Of a stretch of 64,000 nucleotides of DNA, positions 37,032 through 45,348 are shown in pieces; position 1 is the first letter of the stretch, and every line of letters starts with the position of its first letter. The notes under the pieces are model-generated. The model saw only the letters and a list, made by a program, of their open reading frames with translations, did not search any database and was not told the DNA's origin. This stretch comes from Trebonia sp963811335. GTDB taxonomy: Bacteria; Actinomycetota; Actinomycetes; Streptosporangiales; Streptosporangiaceae. The position numbers were made by a program, and so were the translations under genes. The stretch covers positions 186,001 to 250,000 of the forward strand of contig CAWERB010000023.1 in the NCBI GenBank assembly GCA_963811335.1, in the 5' to 3' direction.

Positions 37032-38012
37032 ATGCGAGCGGCGCGACTTCACGGGGCCGCGGACCTGCGGGTCGGGCAGGAGCCGGCGCCGGAAGCAGCG
37101 GCTCGCCAGAGTCTCGTGCGGGTTACCGCGGTTGGCATCTGCGGCTCTGACTTGCACTGGTACTCCGAAGGCGGCATCGGCGACGCCAAGGTCGCCCGGC
37201 CCGTGGTGCCGGGGCACGAGGGCGCGGGCGAGATCGCGGACGGCCCGCGGCGCGGGGAACGGGTCGCGATCGACCCGGCGATACCCTGCGAGCGCTGCCG
37301 GGCCTGCCGTGACGGGTACCGGAACCTCTGCCACAACATCGTCTTCTCCGGGCACGGCGAGACCGACGGGATGATGCGCGAGCTCATGCCATGGCCGTCG
37401 AACCTGCTGCACCCGCTGCCGGATTCGGTGTCCGACGCGGGAGGCGCGATGCTCGAGCCGCTCGGCGTGGCCCTGTGGGCGCTGGACCTGGGGCACGTCC
37501 CGTTCGGCGGCTCGGTCGCCGTGGCCGGGTGCGGGCCGATCGGGCTGCTGCTGATCCAGTTGCTGCGGGCCGCCGGCGTGTCGCGGATCGTCACGGCGGA
37601 GCCGCTGGCGCACCGGCGCGAGGCGGCGCTCAGGTGGGGTGCGGATGAGGCGGTCACGCCGCGAGACGACATGTCGGGCTACGGGGCGGACGTCGCATTC
37701 GAACTGGCCGGGAGCGACGACGCGGTGCGGATCGCGCTGGAGTCCGTACGGCCGGGAGGACGGGTTGTCCTCGGCGGGATCCCGGACTCGGACACGACCA
37801 CGTTCCGTGCGTCGCTCGCGCGGCGCAAAGGCCTGACGATCGCGATGGTGCGGCGCATGAACGAGGTCTACCCGCGCGCGATCGACCTGGCGGCGCGCGG
37901 TGTGGTGGCGCTGGACCCGCTGGTATCGTCGCGCACTCCGCTCACGGACGCCGCGCAGGCGTTCGCCGCCGCCGAGCGGCGCGCCGGACTGAAGGCGATC
38001 ATCGTCCCGTAG
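37032..38012 (+). CDS. Zinc-dependent alcohol dehydrogenase, sorbitol/L-idonate dehydrogenase-like
   Basis: A 326-residue MDR-family dehydrogenase. The catalytic zinc site is VGICGSDLHWYSEGGIGD with GHEGAGE; the structural zinc cysteines are CERCRACRDGYRNLC; the NAD(P) Rossmann loop is AGCGPIGLLLIQLL. The HWYSEGGIGD form is typical of polyol/idonate dehydrogenases, so a sugar-alcohol or sugar-acid substrate is likely. It overlaps the convergent DUF2156 gene by 14 bases. Confidence 0.88.
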   Translation: MRAARLHGAADLRVGQEPAPEAAARQSLVRVTAVGICGSDLHWYSEGGIGDAKVARPVVPGHEGAGEIADGPRRGERVAIDPAIPCERCRACRDGYRNLCHNIVFSGHGETDGMMRELMPWPSNLLHPLPDSVSDAGGAMLEPLGVALWALDLGHVPFGGSVAVAGCGPIGLLLIQLLRAAGVSRIVTAEPLAHRREAALRWGADEAVTPRDDMSGYGADVAFELAGSDDAVRIALESVRPGGRVVLGGIPDSDTTTFRASLARRKGLTIAMVRRMNEVYPRAIDLAARGVVALDPLVSSRTPLTDAAQAFAAAERRAGLKAIIVP

Positions 38013-40584
38013 CCTCGGCGCGCGGCCGGCGGATCGTGGTAAGCATGCGCAGGCCCTCCCGTGACATGGGGTTGGGCAGGTAGATGCTCCCGATCGCGAT
38101 GGCGATCGGGCCGAGCGCGGCCGGATCGGGGTAGGCCAGGTAGAGCGGCTCGTAAACCGGCTGGAACTTGTCCTTGAACTGCCGAAGCGACTGGAACCCG
38201 TACGCCGGCTCCATGGTGTCGGCGATCATGTCGAGCGCGCGCTGCAACGCCCACGGCTGCTCGCCGCGGTCACCGTCTCTGTCGCCGCCGTCGGCGCAGT
38301 TGCCGCGGTTCAGCCCGGCCAGCGGCGAGCCGGAGAGGCTGACGAAGCGCGCCCCTTCTTCCTGGAAGGTCAGCGCCGCCGTGGCGATCAGGAACTCCAT
38401 CACGCCGCGGACCGTTCCTCCGGTGTTCCTGCGCATGAGGTCGATCGTCCAGCCGACCGGGCGGCCGCCGTCGTAGACGGGCAGCCAGCTCGTGATGGCG
38501 TGCAGCTTGCGGTTCGCGTCCACCGCGACCAGGCAACGGACGTTGGGGTCGTTGAGCTCGTCAAGGCCGCCCAGCATGAAGTTCATCTCGGGCAGGCCCT
38601 TGTCCGCCACCCACTTCCCGGAGATCTGGCGGACCTGGCCGCGGAGCTCAGGCGGCATCTCCGGGTAGCACCACCACTCGGCGGTGATGCCCTCCCTTGC
38701 CGCCTTATTCAGCGCGGCCCGCACGATCTGCCACTTCTTGCCCGCGAACTGCAGCTTTCCCAGGGGGATCAGGGTGTCTTCGGCGATCTGCACCGACCGC
38801 CAGCCGAGGCGCTGCGTCACGGCCCGGGCCCGCGCCGTGACACTGTAGAGGCAAGGCTGCAGGCCACGGTCCTCGCAGAAGCTGGCGAACCCCGCGATCG
38901 CCGCATCGAAGGCGCCCGGGTCGCCGTACGGCTCGCCAACGGTGAGCGCCACTCCGGCGACGGCCCGGTAGGCGATGGCGGCTCGCCCGTCCGGGCTGAT
39001 CCAGTACATGTTTCCCGGCCAGGTCGTCATGTAGGAAAGCGTCGAGCCGCCGCGGATGAGGATGGCGCGCGCCCTGTCCGCCGCGTCGGTATCGCTGTCG
39101 GTGCCGGTGTGCAGGAAGAACGCGGTCACGGCGGGGAGTGCCACGATCCAGAACAGCAGGAAGACCGACCCGTAGAGCAGCCGCCCGACCAGCCCGGCCG
39201 GCAGGAAGCGGTCGCTGAACAGCAGGCTGGCCAAGGAACCGCATCGGCAGGTCCCGCGCCGGCCCGCCGGGCCGCGGGCGCGACGCCGGAGCGGTCTTGC
39301 AGCAGGTAGGTGAGCAGCAGGAACGCGCCCAAGCTCACGGCGAGCGCGGCGGCCAGGGTGGCCGTCAGCTTCCTGACGGCCCGGCTGTCCGCGGTCTGGT
39401 CGAAGCGGCGGCGGGTGACCAGCAGCACGAGCAGCGTCGCGACCGACAGGACCGCCGCCTCCCTGGCGGCCGGGATCGCCCGGGCCCAGGTCTATCGGCC
39501 GGCCCGGGCGCCCGCTATGAACGGAGCCGACCGCATAGGCGACCCAGAGGCTGACCGCGAGCACGGCCAGGTTGATGATCACCGCGAGCCACCAGGCGTC
39601 GCGCCGCCCGCGGCGCAGCCCGAAGGCGCACAGCAGCAGGAGCAGCGCGGGGCCGGCCTGCACGGGCACGCCGGTCCACGGGGCGTAGAGCCGCTGCTCG
39701 CGCAGGCCGTGGCCCTGGGCGGCGGACAGCAGGGAGGACAGCGACATCGGGCCGTGCGCGCTGGCCACGAGCTCGGCCAGGATCGCGCCGAGCGCAGGCC
39801 CCGCGACGAGCATGCCGACAAGCACCCGTGCCTCGTGCCGGGGCGCGCGCGGTTTCGCCCATGGCCAGGCGCGGTTGTCCGCGAGCGCCGCGGCGACGAG
39901 GCCAGCCGCCGCGCCGCACGCCAGCGCGACCTGCTCCAGGTGCCCGATGTACATCACGCTGATCGTGATGGCGGTGCTCAGCAGCAGCCGTAGCCGGCGG
40001 CGCCACAACGGGGAAAGCGTGCTGCTCAGCGCGAAGGCGACGCCGAGCAGGCCCGGCAGGGCGCCGACCGTTGTCTCGCCGGCCATGGCGCTGAGCCCCG
40101 GCTCGTGCGCCAGGTGGGCCTGCTTGATCAGCCCCGCGGCTAGCAGCAGCCCGGCCGCCTGGCTGACCAGCAGCGTGCTGAACGTGCGGGCGGTCCCCAT
40201 CCGGCGCTCGGCTGAGGCGAGGAATACCAGGCTGAGCAGGGTGATGGCCAGGTAGCTGTCCAGGCCCGACGCCCATAGGCCCGTGCTCAGCGGACTCCAC
40301 CAGTAGCCGCGCCCAAGCGGCGGCAGGCCGGCGGTTACGTAGCCGGCCAGCCAGCGGGGCGGCCCGTGAGTGATGCTGCCGGTGACCAGCCCGGCGACCC
40401 AGAGGGCGGCCAGGTAACACATCGTCGCGGGGCTGCGCCGCAATAGCGCGCGGGCCAGGGCGGGCAGCGACAGCCGGCGCAGCCCGTCCCAGGGGAGCCG
40501 GCGGGGGCGCCGTTCGGGCATGACGGGAGTACCGTGCTGCGGGTCGGCTTCGATCTGGCCCGGGCGATGCTGTACAGCGGTCAT
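37999..40584 (-). CDS. Rhomboid-like membrane protein fused to DUF2156 (phosphatidylglycerol lysyltransferase-like), with two frame changes
   Basis: The N-terminal half is a multi-helix membrane domain that looks rhomboid-like (SPLSTGLWASGLDSYLAITL, then EVA-type helices). The C-terminal half is a DUF2156/LPG synthase domain, with LTVGEPYGDP, EDRGLQPCLYSV, KWQIVRAALNKAAREG and EMNFMLGGLDE. Between about 39488 and 39240 the long frame becomes meaningless Arg/Gly-rich sequence. Another frame there encodes real membrane protein (ARAIPAAREAAVLSVATLL, then VTRRRFDQTADSRAVRKL). Two compensating single-base shifts are therefore likely. It probably modifies membrane lipids with an amino acid. Confidence 0.85.
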   Translation of the reverse strand: MTAVQHRPGQIEADPQHGTPVMPERRPRRLPWDGLRRLSLPALARALLRRSPATMCYLAALWVAGLVTGSITHGPPRWLAGYVTAGLPPLGRGYWWSPLSTGLWASGLDSYLAITLLSLVFLASAERRMGTARTFSTLLVSQAAGLLLAAGLIKQAHLAHEPGLSAMAGETTVGALPGLLGVAFALSSTLSPLWRRRLRLLLSTAITISVMYIGHLEQVALACGAAAGLVAAALADNRAWPWAKPRAPRHEARVLVGMLVAGPALGAILAELVASAHGPMSLSSLLSAAQGHGLREQRLYAPWTGVPVQAGPALLLLLCAFGLRRGRRDAWWLAVIINLAVLAVSLWVAYAVGSVHSGRPGRPIDLGPGDPGRQGGGGPVGRDAARAAGHPPPLRPDRGQPGRQEADGHPGRRARRELGRVPAAHLPAARPLRRRARGPAGRRGTCRCGSLASLLFSDRFLPAGLVGRLLYGSVFLLFWIVALPAVTAFFLHTGTDSDTDAADRARAILIRGGSTLSYMTTWPGNMYWISPDGRAAIAYRAVAGVALTVGEPYGDPGAFDAAIAGFASFCEDRGLQPCLYSVTARARAVTQRLGWRSVQIAEDTLIPLGKLQFAGKKWQIVRAALNKAAREGITAEWWCYPEMPPELRGQVRQISGKWVADKGLPEMNFMLGGLDELNDPNVRCLVAVDANRKLHAITSWLPVYDGGRPVGWTIDLMRRNTGGTVRGVMEFLIATAALTFQEEGARFVSLSGSPLAGLNRGNCADGGDRDGDRGEQPWALQRALDMIADTMEPAYGFQSLRQFKDKFQPVYEPLYLAYPDPAALGPIAIAIGSIYLPNPMSREGLRMLTTIRRPRAEATGR

Positions 40585-40894
40585 CGCGTGCCCTCCGTGC
40601 CGCCGGGCCGCCCGGTCACCCAGGTAGGCCCGTGCTTCAGCGCGGCCCGCTTGGCCGGCCGGTCAAGCCTGTCCAAACGATGCATTAAAGCCACTCTCAT
40701 CATCATGTCGCGCTGAGGGTACATGTTCCGCTGCCCGTGTGCACGTGGTTCCGCTCCGCTCCGGGTGGCCTGGCCGCCGAGACCAGGCCGGCATATTGCC
40801 GGGGACGCCAAAGCCCATCCGCCAGTCAAGCCTGCGCGGCCCGCCGCCCGACCCCCGGTGGACCCGCCCTGGCGGGTGTGGTTCGCTTAGCCCT
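40585..40894. other. 310-base divergent intergenic region
   Basis: Lies between the DUF2156 gene (minus) and the aldolase gene (plus). The only notable part is an AT-richer patch around 40680-40730 (CGATGCATTAAAGCC) that may hold the promoters. No gene, repeat or strong hairpin is seen. Confidence 0.4.
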
Positions 40895-41614
40895 ATGCCA
40901 ACGGCCGCTGCCTTCCGTTCCCGGCTCGTCGCCCGTGAGTTCCTGTACGGCGGCTGGTCGGTGATCGCGTCACCGCTGAGCGTGGGCCTGCTGGCCGCCG
41001 CGGGCCTGGACTACGTGGTGATCGACCTGCAGCACGGCGCGGCCACCGAAGCTGACCTGCCCGCGATGACCGGCGCGATCCGGCTCGCGGGAGCGACGCC
41101 CGTCGCCCGCGTCCGGCATGCCAGTACCGCCGACATCGGGCGGGCCCTCGACCTGGGCTGCGAAGGCGTCATCGTACCCAACGTCGACGGGGCCGCCCAG
41201 GCTCGCCAGGTGGCCGGCGCGGTGCGCTACCCGCCCGCCGGGCACCGGTCCGCTGGCGGGGTGCTGGCCGCGGCGGAGCCGTTCTGCCTCGTCATGGCCG
41301 AGTCGGCCGGAGCCGTCGCCGACCTCGACGCCACCTTGGCCGTCGACGGCGTTGACGGGATCTACGTTGGCCCGAGGGACCTGTCACTGTCCCTGGGGTG
41401 CGCGTTCGACCCGGATGACCCCGAGCTGAACCGGGCGCTGCAGCGCGTCTGGGCGGCGTGCGCCGCCGCTGGCAAGCCTGTCGGCGTGCACGCCACCAAC
41501 GGTGCTGTCGCCCGGCGGTTCGCCGATGCCGGCAGCACCCTCATCACCACCGTCGCCGACGCGGCCGCGATTACCAGGGACGCCGCCGCCCAGCTCGGCC
41601 GCGCCCGCGCCTGA
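40895..41614 (+). CDS. HpcH/HpaI-family aldolase, shortened
   Basis: A 239-residue class II aldolase of the HpaI type, which cleaves or forms 2-oxo-3-deoxy acids. Motifs are AGLDYVVIDLQHGA, DLGCEGVIVPNVD, AESAGAVADLDATLAVDGVDGIYVGPRDLSLSLG with the metal and pyruvate residues, and PVGVHATNG. About 15-20 residues normally found between the RYPPxGxRSxG turn and the CLVMxE strand are missing (here GHRSAGGVLAAAEPFCLVM), including part of the active-site region, so activity is uncertain. Confidence 0.82.
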   Translation: MPTAAAFRSRLVAREFLYGGWSVIASPLSVGLLAAAGLDYVVIDLQHGAATEADLPAMTGAIRLAGATPVARVRHASTADIGRALDLGCEGVIVPNVDGAAQARQVAGAVRYPPAGHRSAGGVLAAAEPFCLVMAESAGAVADLDATLAVDGVDGIYVGPRDLSLSLGCAFDPDDPELNRALQRVWAACAAAGKPVGVHATNGAVARRFADAGSTLITTVADAAAITRDAAAQLGRARA

Positions 41615-41662
41615 CCACCCGGCAAGCGGGCGGGCCGCCTCGGCCGGCCCGCGCGGTGGTGC

Positions 41663-41692
41663 TTGGTATGCCAAGCGATGGTTGGTATATTT
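41663..41692 (+). promoter_or_regulatory. Putative promoter of the phasin-like gene with an imperfect palindrome
   Basis: TTGGTA (41663-41668) and TATATT (41687-41692) are 18 bases apart. The -35 lies within CTTGGTATGCCAAG, a palindrome that may be an operator. GAGGTGG follows before ATG 41723. Confidence 0.4.
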
Positions 41693-41722
41693 AGCAGCAG
41701 GATCGAGGAAGTGAGGTGGGCT

Positions 41723-42019
41723 ATGGGTACCACCGTTCGGGAGGAAGTGCAGGAAGAATTCCTGACCACCCTCCGCAAGGGCCAGGACATCGCGCTTGAC
41801 GCGCTCAAGGCCCTGGTCGAGGCTGTTCAGTTCGTCACCCCCGCGGTGCCGGCCGTCCGTGTGCCGCTAGGTGACCGGCTGCCGACGGCGCATCAAGTGG
41901 TGGCCGACGGCTACGACTTCGCTGAGCGACTGCTCGCCAACCAGCGGCAGTTCGCCGACGAGGTGATCACGGCAGCGTCTCCGCTGCTGCCGCGCAGGGC
42001 AGAGAAGGCCGCTGAGTGA
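41723..42019 (+). CDS. Small phasin-like conserved protein
   Basis: A 98-residue, largely helical protein: EEFLTTLRKGQDIALDALKALVEAVQFV, quoted here as EFLTTLRKGQDIALDAL and LKALVEAVQFV, then ADGYDFAERLLANQRQFADEV. The pattern resembles phasins and short HbhA-like actinobacterial proteins that coat granules or surfaces. No polyhydroxyalkanoate genes are near. GAGGTGG upstream and a good promoter make it a credible gene. It is followed by a strong terminator. Confidence 0.58.
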   Translation: MGTTVREEVQEEFLTTLRKGQDIALDALKALVEAVQFVTPAVPAVRVPLGDRLPTAHQVVADGYDFAERLLANQRQFADEVITAASPLLPRRAEKAAE

Positions 42020-42063
42020 GGCCAGAGCGCACGCGGTAAGCGCGCGCGGGCAGGAGCGGTTCG

Positions 42064-42096
42064 TGGCGGCCCCGGGAATTCATCCCGGGGCCGCCA
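42064..42096 (+). terminator. Strong hairpin terminator
   Basis: TGGCGGCCCCGGG (42064-42076), loop AATTCAT, and CCCGGGGCCGCCA (42084-42096) are perfect 13-bp arms, 45 bases after the phasin-like gene. Confidence 0.75.
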
Positions 42097-42194
42097 TGTG
42101 CACAACGGGGTCAGGTCACTTCCTGAGCGGTCCGTCCGGGCCCAGTTCAGCGCGATCTGCGCTGCCCAGGCGTCGATGGCCGCCCAGTCGCGGT

Positions 42195-42635
42195 TCAGCT
42201 GGTCCGGCTCCCCGCCGTGGACATGAGCTGGCCGGCGAAGGCCGCGACCTTGTCCTGCCAGCCGTCCTCCAGCGGCCCTTTCATGCCGGTGACCAGGACC
42301 GTTCCCTCGGCGACCCTCGTCAGTCCCTTGGCTTGCAGCAACTCGTTCATGATCGGGATGACCCGCTCCCAGCGATCCTGCTCTTCCTGGTCAGGCAGCT
42401 CGCCTGTCTTCTTGTCGGGCCTTGGCGCGGCCTGAGTAGTCAGGACCGCGTACCTTGTGCCCGGCTCAAGGCGGACCTTGCGCAGGAACCTCCTGGCGTC
42501 CCCCTTCGGTTTCCCTATGCGGCCGGGCGAACTGAAGACGTACAGGTCCGCCTTGGGCAGGTGTCGCGGGTTCGCGTTCCTGACATGCTGGACGCTGACG
42601 GTAACGTCCTTGGCCGCCGCGGGGCGGCTGCTCAC
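42195..42635 (-). CDS. Flavodoxin-like protein lacking the N-terminal FMN loop
   Basis: A 146-residue protein that starts directly with the second strand of a flavodoxin fold (KDVTVSVQHVRNANPRHLPKADLY, in the first 30 residues), then FSSPGRIGKPKGDARRFL and RYAVLTTQAAPRPDKKTGELP. The first strand and phosphate-binding loop (T/S-x-T-G-x-T/N) are missing, so FMN binding is doubtful. Its GTG overlaps the MFS stop as GTGA, so it is translated from the MFS operon. Another frame past the stop continues in helix-like sequence (HGGEPDQLNRDWAAIDAW), so the C-terminus may also be shifted. Confidence 0.62.
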   Translation of the reverse strand: MSSRPAAAKDVTVSVQHVRNANPRHLPKADLYVFSSPGRIGKPKGDARRFLRKVRLEPGTRYAVLTTQAAPRPDKKTGELPDQEEQDRWERVIPIMNELLQAKGLTRVAEGTVLVTGMKGPLEDGWQDKVAAFAGQLMSTAGSRTS

Positions 42636-44200
42636 TGGTTCGGGTCCCCCTCGCCGCGTGGCCTGGCCGGCAGGGTGGTCAGCGCCAGCACGCAGCCGGC
42701 CAGGGCGACCGCCGCCGCGGTGAGCAGCCCGAGACCGCCTCCGCTGATGAAGGCGGCGCGGGCCGCGTGAGCGAGCAGGTGGCCGGTGGCGCCCCCGACC
42801 CGGGCCGCGACATCGAGCGCGCCGCCGACCGAGCCCAGGATGGTGGTCTCGATCGCCTGCGGCAGGTGGTAGGGGGCCAGGGCGGCGGTCATCTGGTCCT
42901 GGTACCGGGTGGAGAGAAGGCTGCCGATGACGGCCACGCCCAGGGCGCTGCCGACCTGCGTGCACACGCCGTTGGCGGCCGCGCCGACGCCGGTGTGCCC
43001 GCTCGGCAGTGAGCTCATGACCGAGCCGGAAACCGCTGGCATCACCAGCCCCGCTCCGACGCCGGCCAGGATGGTGCCGGGCAGGATGCCGGTGAACGAA
43101 CTGGTGACCGTGATACCGGAGGCCTGCCACAGCCCAGCCGCGATCAGCGCCAGGCCCGCCGCCGTGGTCAGCTTCGTCCCGGCCGCGCGGACCACCAGGT
43201 ACGACGCGGGTGCGGTCACCGCGAGCGGTACCGCGATCGCGAGCATACGCACCCCGGCCTGCAGGGCCGAGTAGCCCAGGTTGAACTGGAGGAACTGGGT
43301 GAGCACGAACAGCGCTCCGGCCAGCGCGTACATCGCCAGCCCGGTCGAGCCGATCGCGGCGGAGAAGCTCGGCCGGCGAAGGAACCGGAGGTTCAGCATC
43401 GGGTGGGAGGTGGCGCGCTCCCATACCGCGAACCCGGCCAGCACCGCCAGCCCAGCCGTCCCGGTGCCCATCACCAGGGCCGACGACCAGCCGTGGACCG
43501 GCGCTTCGATGACCGACCAGAGCAACAGCCCCAGACCGGTGGTCGACAGCACCGCCCCGGCCACGTCAGGCCGCAGCGCCGCCGGGTTCTTGGAGTCAGG
43601 AACCAGCCGGAGGGCGCACAGCAGCCCGGCCACGGCCACGGGCACGTTGATCAGGAACACCGATCCCCACCAGAAATGAGCAAGCAGCAGCCCGCCGACG
43701 ATCGGGCCGAGCGCGAACCCAAGCCCGCTGGTGCCGCCCCAGAAGCCGATCGCTCGCTGCCGCTGCCCGCCATCGCGGAACATGTCGGTGATGATCGACA
43801 ACGTAGCGGGCATCATCAGCGCCGCCCCGACGCCCATGCTCGCCCGGGCGGCGATCAGCACACCCACCGACCCAGAGAACGCCGCCCATGCCGACCCGCC
43901 GGCGAACGCGATCAGGCCCGCCTGGAACGTCCGCTTGCGGCCCACCCGGTCGGCCAGGCTTCCGGCCACCAGCAGCAGCCCGCCGAACACCAGCGCATAG
44001 GAATCGACGATCCACTGCAACTGGCTGGAGGTGGCGTGCAAGTCCCGCACCAGGGTCGGCAGCGCCACGTTCAGCACCGTGTTGTCCAGGTTGACCATCA
44101 GGATCGAAACGCACAGCACGGTCAGCGCCAGCCAGGGCGAAGACCCGGGACCGCGCGCGCCCGCTGGGGGCGCCAGCGGCCGGCGCGTACGAATAGCCAT
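42632..44200 (-). CDS. DHA2-family MFS multidrug transporter
   Basis: A 522-residue, 14-helix drug:proton antiporter. The family motifs are VNLDNTVLNVALPTLVRDL (motif D1), GSLADRVGRKRTF (motif A) and GFWGGTSGLGFALGPIVGG (motif C of antiporters). ATG 44200 is preceded by GGAGGAGGG; an upstream start is less likely. It is divergent from the GntR-XRE regulator, which is its probable controller, and is coupled to the flavodoxin-like gene. Confidence 0.92.
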   Translation of the reverse strand: MAIRTRRPLAPPAGARGPGSSPWLALTVLCVSILMVNLDNTVLNVALPTLVRDLHATSSQLQWIVDSYALVFGGLLLVAGSLADRVGRKRTFQAGLIAFAGGSAWAAFSGSVGVLIAARASMGVGAALMMPATLSIITDMFRDGGQRQRAIGFWGGTSGLGFALGPIVGGLLLAHFWWGSVFLINVPVAVAGLLCALRLVPDSKNPAALRPDVAGAVLSTTGLGLLLWSVIEAPVHGWSSALVMGTGTAGLAVLAGFAVWERATSHPMLNLRFLRRPSFSAAIGSTGLAMYALAGALFVLTQFLQFNLGYSALQAGVRMLAIAVPLAVTAPASYLVVRAAGTKLTTAAGLALIAAGLWQASGITVTSSFTGILPGTILAGVGAGLVMPAVSGSVMSSLPSGHTGVGAAANGVCTQVGSALGVAVIGSLLSTRYQDQMTAALAPYHLPQAIETTILGSVGGALDVAARVGGATGHLLAHAARAAFISGGGLGLLTAAAVALAGCVLALTTLPARPRGEGDPNQ

Positions 44201-44322
44201 TGCGCCCTCCTCCGGACACTTCAAGGAGTAACACAGCGCACGGCCGCAACCCACGGCCGGACGGCCCGGTCCAGCGCCGGCTGGCGGCCCCGGCCCGCGG
44301 GAACAAGGTCCACCCAGGTGCG

Positions 44323-44340
44323 GATAACAGCAAGAAACGC
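44323..44340 (+). repeat. GATAACAGCAASAAG motif, copy in the MFS/regulator intergenic region
   Basis: GATAACAGCAAGAAACGC, one change from the consensus GATAACAGCAASAAGCGC. Confidence 0.5.
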
Positions 44341-44381
44341 TTCACCTCCGCAAGTGGCGCCGACGGCCTGGCGCGCCCCTC

Positions 44382-44412
44382 TTGATAGTAGTCGAGTGCA
44401 ATCGAGTATCAT
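44382..44412 (+). promoter_or_regulatory. Possible promoter/operator of the GntR-XRE gene
   Basis: TTGATA (44382-44387) and TATCAT (44407-44412) flank the direct repeat GTCGAGTGCA / ATCGAGTATC. The 303-base divergent region 44201-44503 holds only this and the repeat at 44323. The spacing of 19 is long. Confidence 0.3.
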
Positions 44413-44503
44413 TGGGCCCGGCACCGCAGTTCCCCCGCGCCGTAGCCACACCGAGAGGCATCGATGCCGCGCACCCGAGCACGCTCCACCTCACGCCAGC
44501 GCC

Positions 44504-45265
44504 ATGGCCGCAGACAATAGGGGCCTGCCCAAGTGGGCCCGGGTGGCCGCGGCCGTCCGCGGCCAGATCGCCGACGGCACGCTCCGGCCGGGTCAGCCAG
44601 CGCCGAGCGGCGCGGCGCTCAGCCGCCTCACCGGGTACTCCACGCTGACCTGCCGCCGGGCGCTGCGCGCGCTCGTCGGCGACGGCGTGCTCACCCCCGG
44701 GCCGAGCCGCAACGCCCGCCCGCGCGTCGCGGGCGGCACGGCCCCCCGCGCCGAGCGCGACCTCGCGGCCGCGGCGCGCGCCCTGTCCGCCGGCCTTGCC
44801 GCCCGGCGGCGCGCCGCCGGCCTGACCCAGCCGGAGCTCTCCAGGCTCGCGTGCGTCTCCGTCACCACGGTCGGCCACGCGGAGACCGGCCGCCTCTGGC
44901 AGTCCCGCCGGTTCTGGGACCGCGTCGACGCGGTGCTCGGCGCCCACGGCGAACTGCTGCGGCTGCACGACGTCTATCGCGAGGGGGCGGCGGCCGGCAG
45001 CGTGACCGCCTCGGTGATCACCCGCGCGGGCGGGGGAGAGGAGACGGGCAGCGGCGGGGTGACCGGCATGAGCAGGGAAGCGGACGTGGCAGTTAGGGGC
45101 GACGTGACAGGCGTGGGGCCCAGTGGTCCGAGGGCCGGCGATCTCGGACTGGCCGGCGGGCCGGCCATCTCCGCCGGCCGGCCCGTGCGGGCGATGCCAG
45201 CCAGCGTGACGATTGTGTGGGGCGACGGCACGATCACCACCGTGCACGCGCCGGAGGCGTCCTAA
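44504..45265 (+). CDS. Regulator with GntR-type and XRE-type DNA-binding domains
   Basis: A 253-residue protein. Residues about 8-68 form a GntR winged helix (WARVAAAVRGQIADGTLRPG, RLTGYSTLTCRRALRALVGDG). About 90-150 form an XRE-type HTH (GLAARRRAAGLTQPELSRLACVSVTTVGHAE, in parts). The tail is Gly/Ala-rich and ends VTIVWGDGTITTVHAPEAS. Two DNA-binding domains in one short chain without a ligand domain are unusual. It is divergent from the DHA2 transporter and may control it. The ATG at 44504 lacks a clear ribosome-binding site. Confidence 0.77.
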   Translation: MAADNRGLPKWARVAAAVRGQIADGTLRPGQPAPSGAALSRLTGYSTLTCRRALRALVGDGVLTPGPSRNARPRVAGGTAPRAERDLAAAARALSAGLAARRRAAGLTQPELSRLACVSVTTVGHAETGRLWQSRRFWDRVDAVLGAHGELLRLHDVYREGAAAGSVTASVITRAGGGEETGSGGVTGMSREADVAVRGDVTGVGPSGPRAGDLGLAGGPAISAGRPVRAMPASVTIVWGDGTITTVHAPEAS

Positions 45266-45348
45266 CCCACTGACGATGAGCAGTGAGCCTGACCCGTTTC
45301 GACGGACAGCAGTGCATGGTGTGATAGCGCCACAAACCCTTGCGGATC

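Noticed and set aside
43403..44503. In-frame upstream extension of the GntR-XRE gene of about 1.1 kb
   Set aside because: It is antisense to the DHA2 transporter and has no domain. The regulator begins at ATG 44504.
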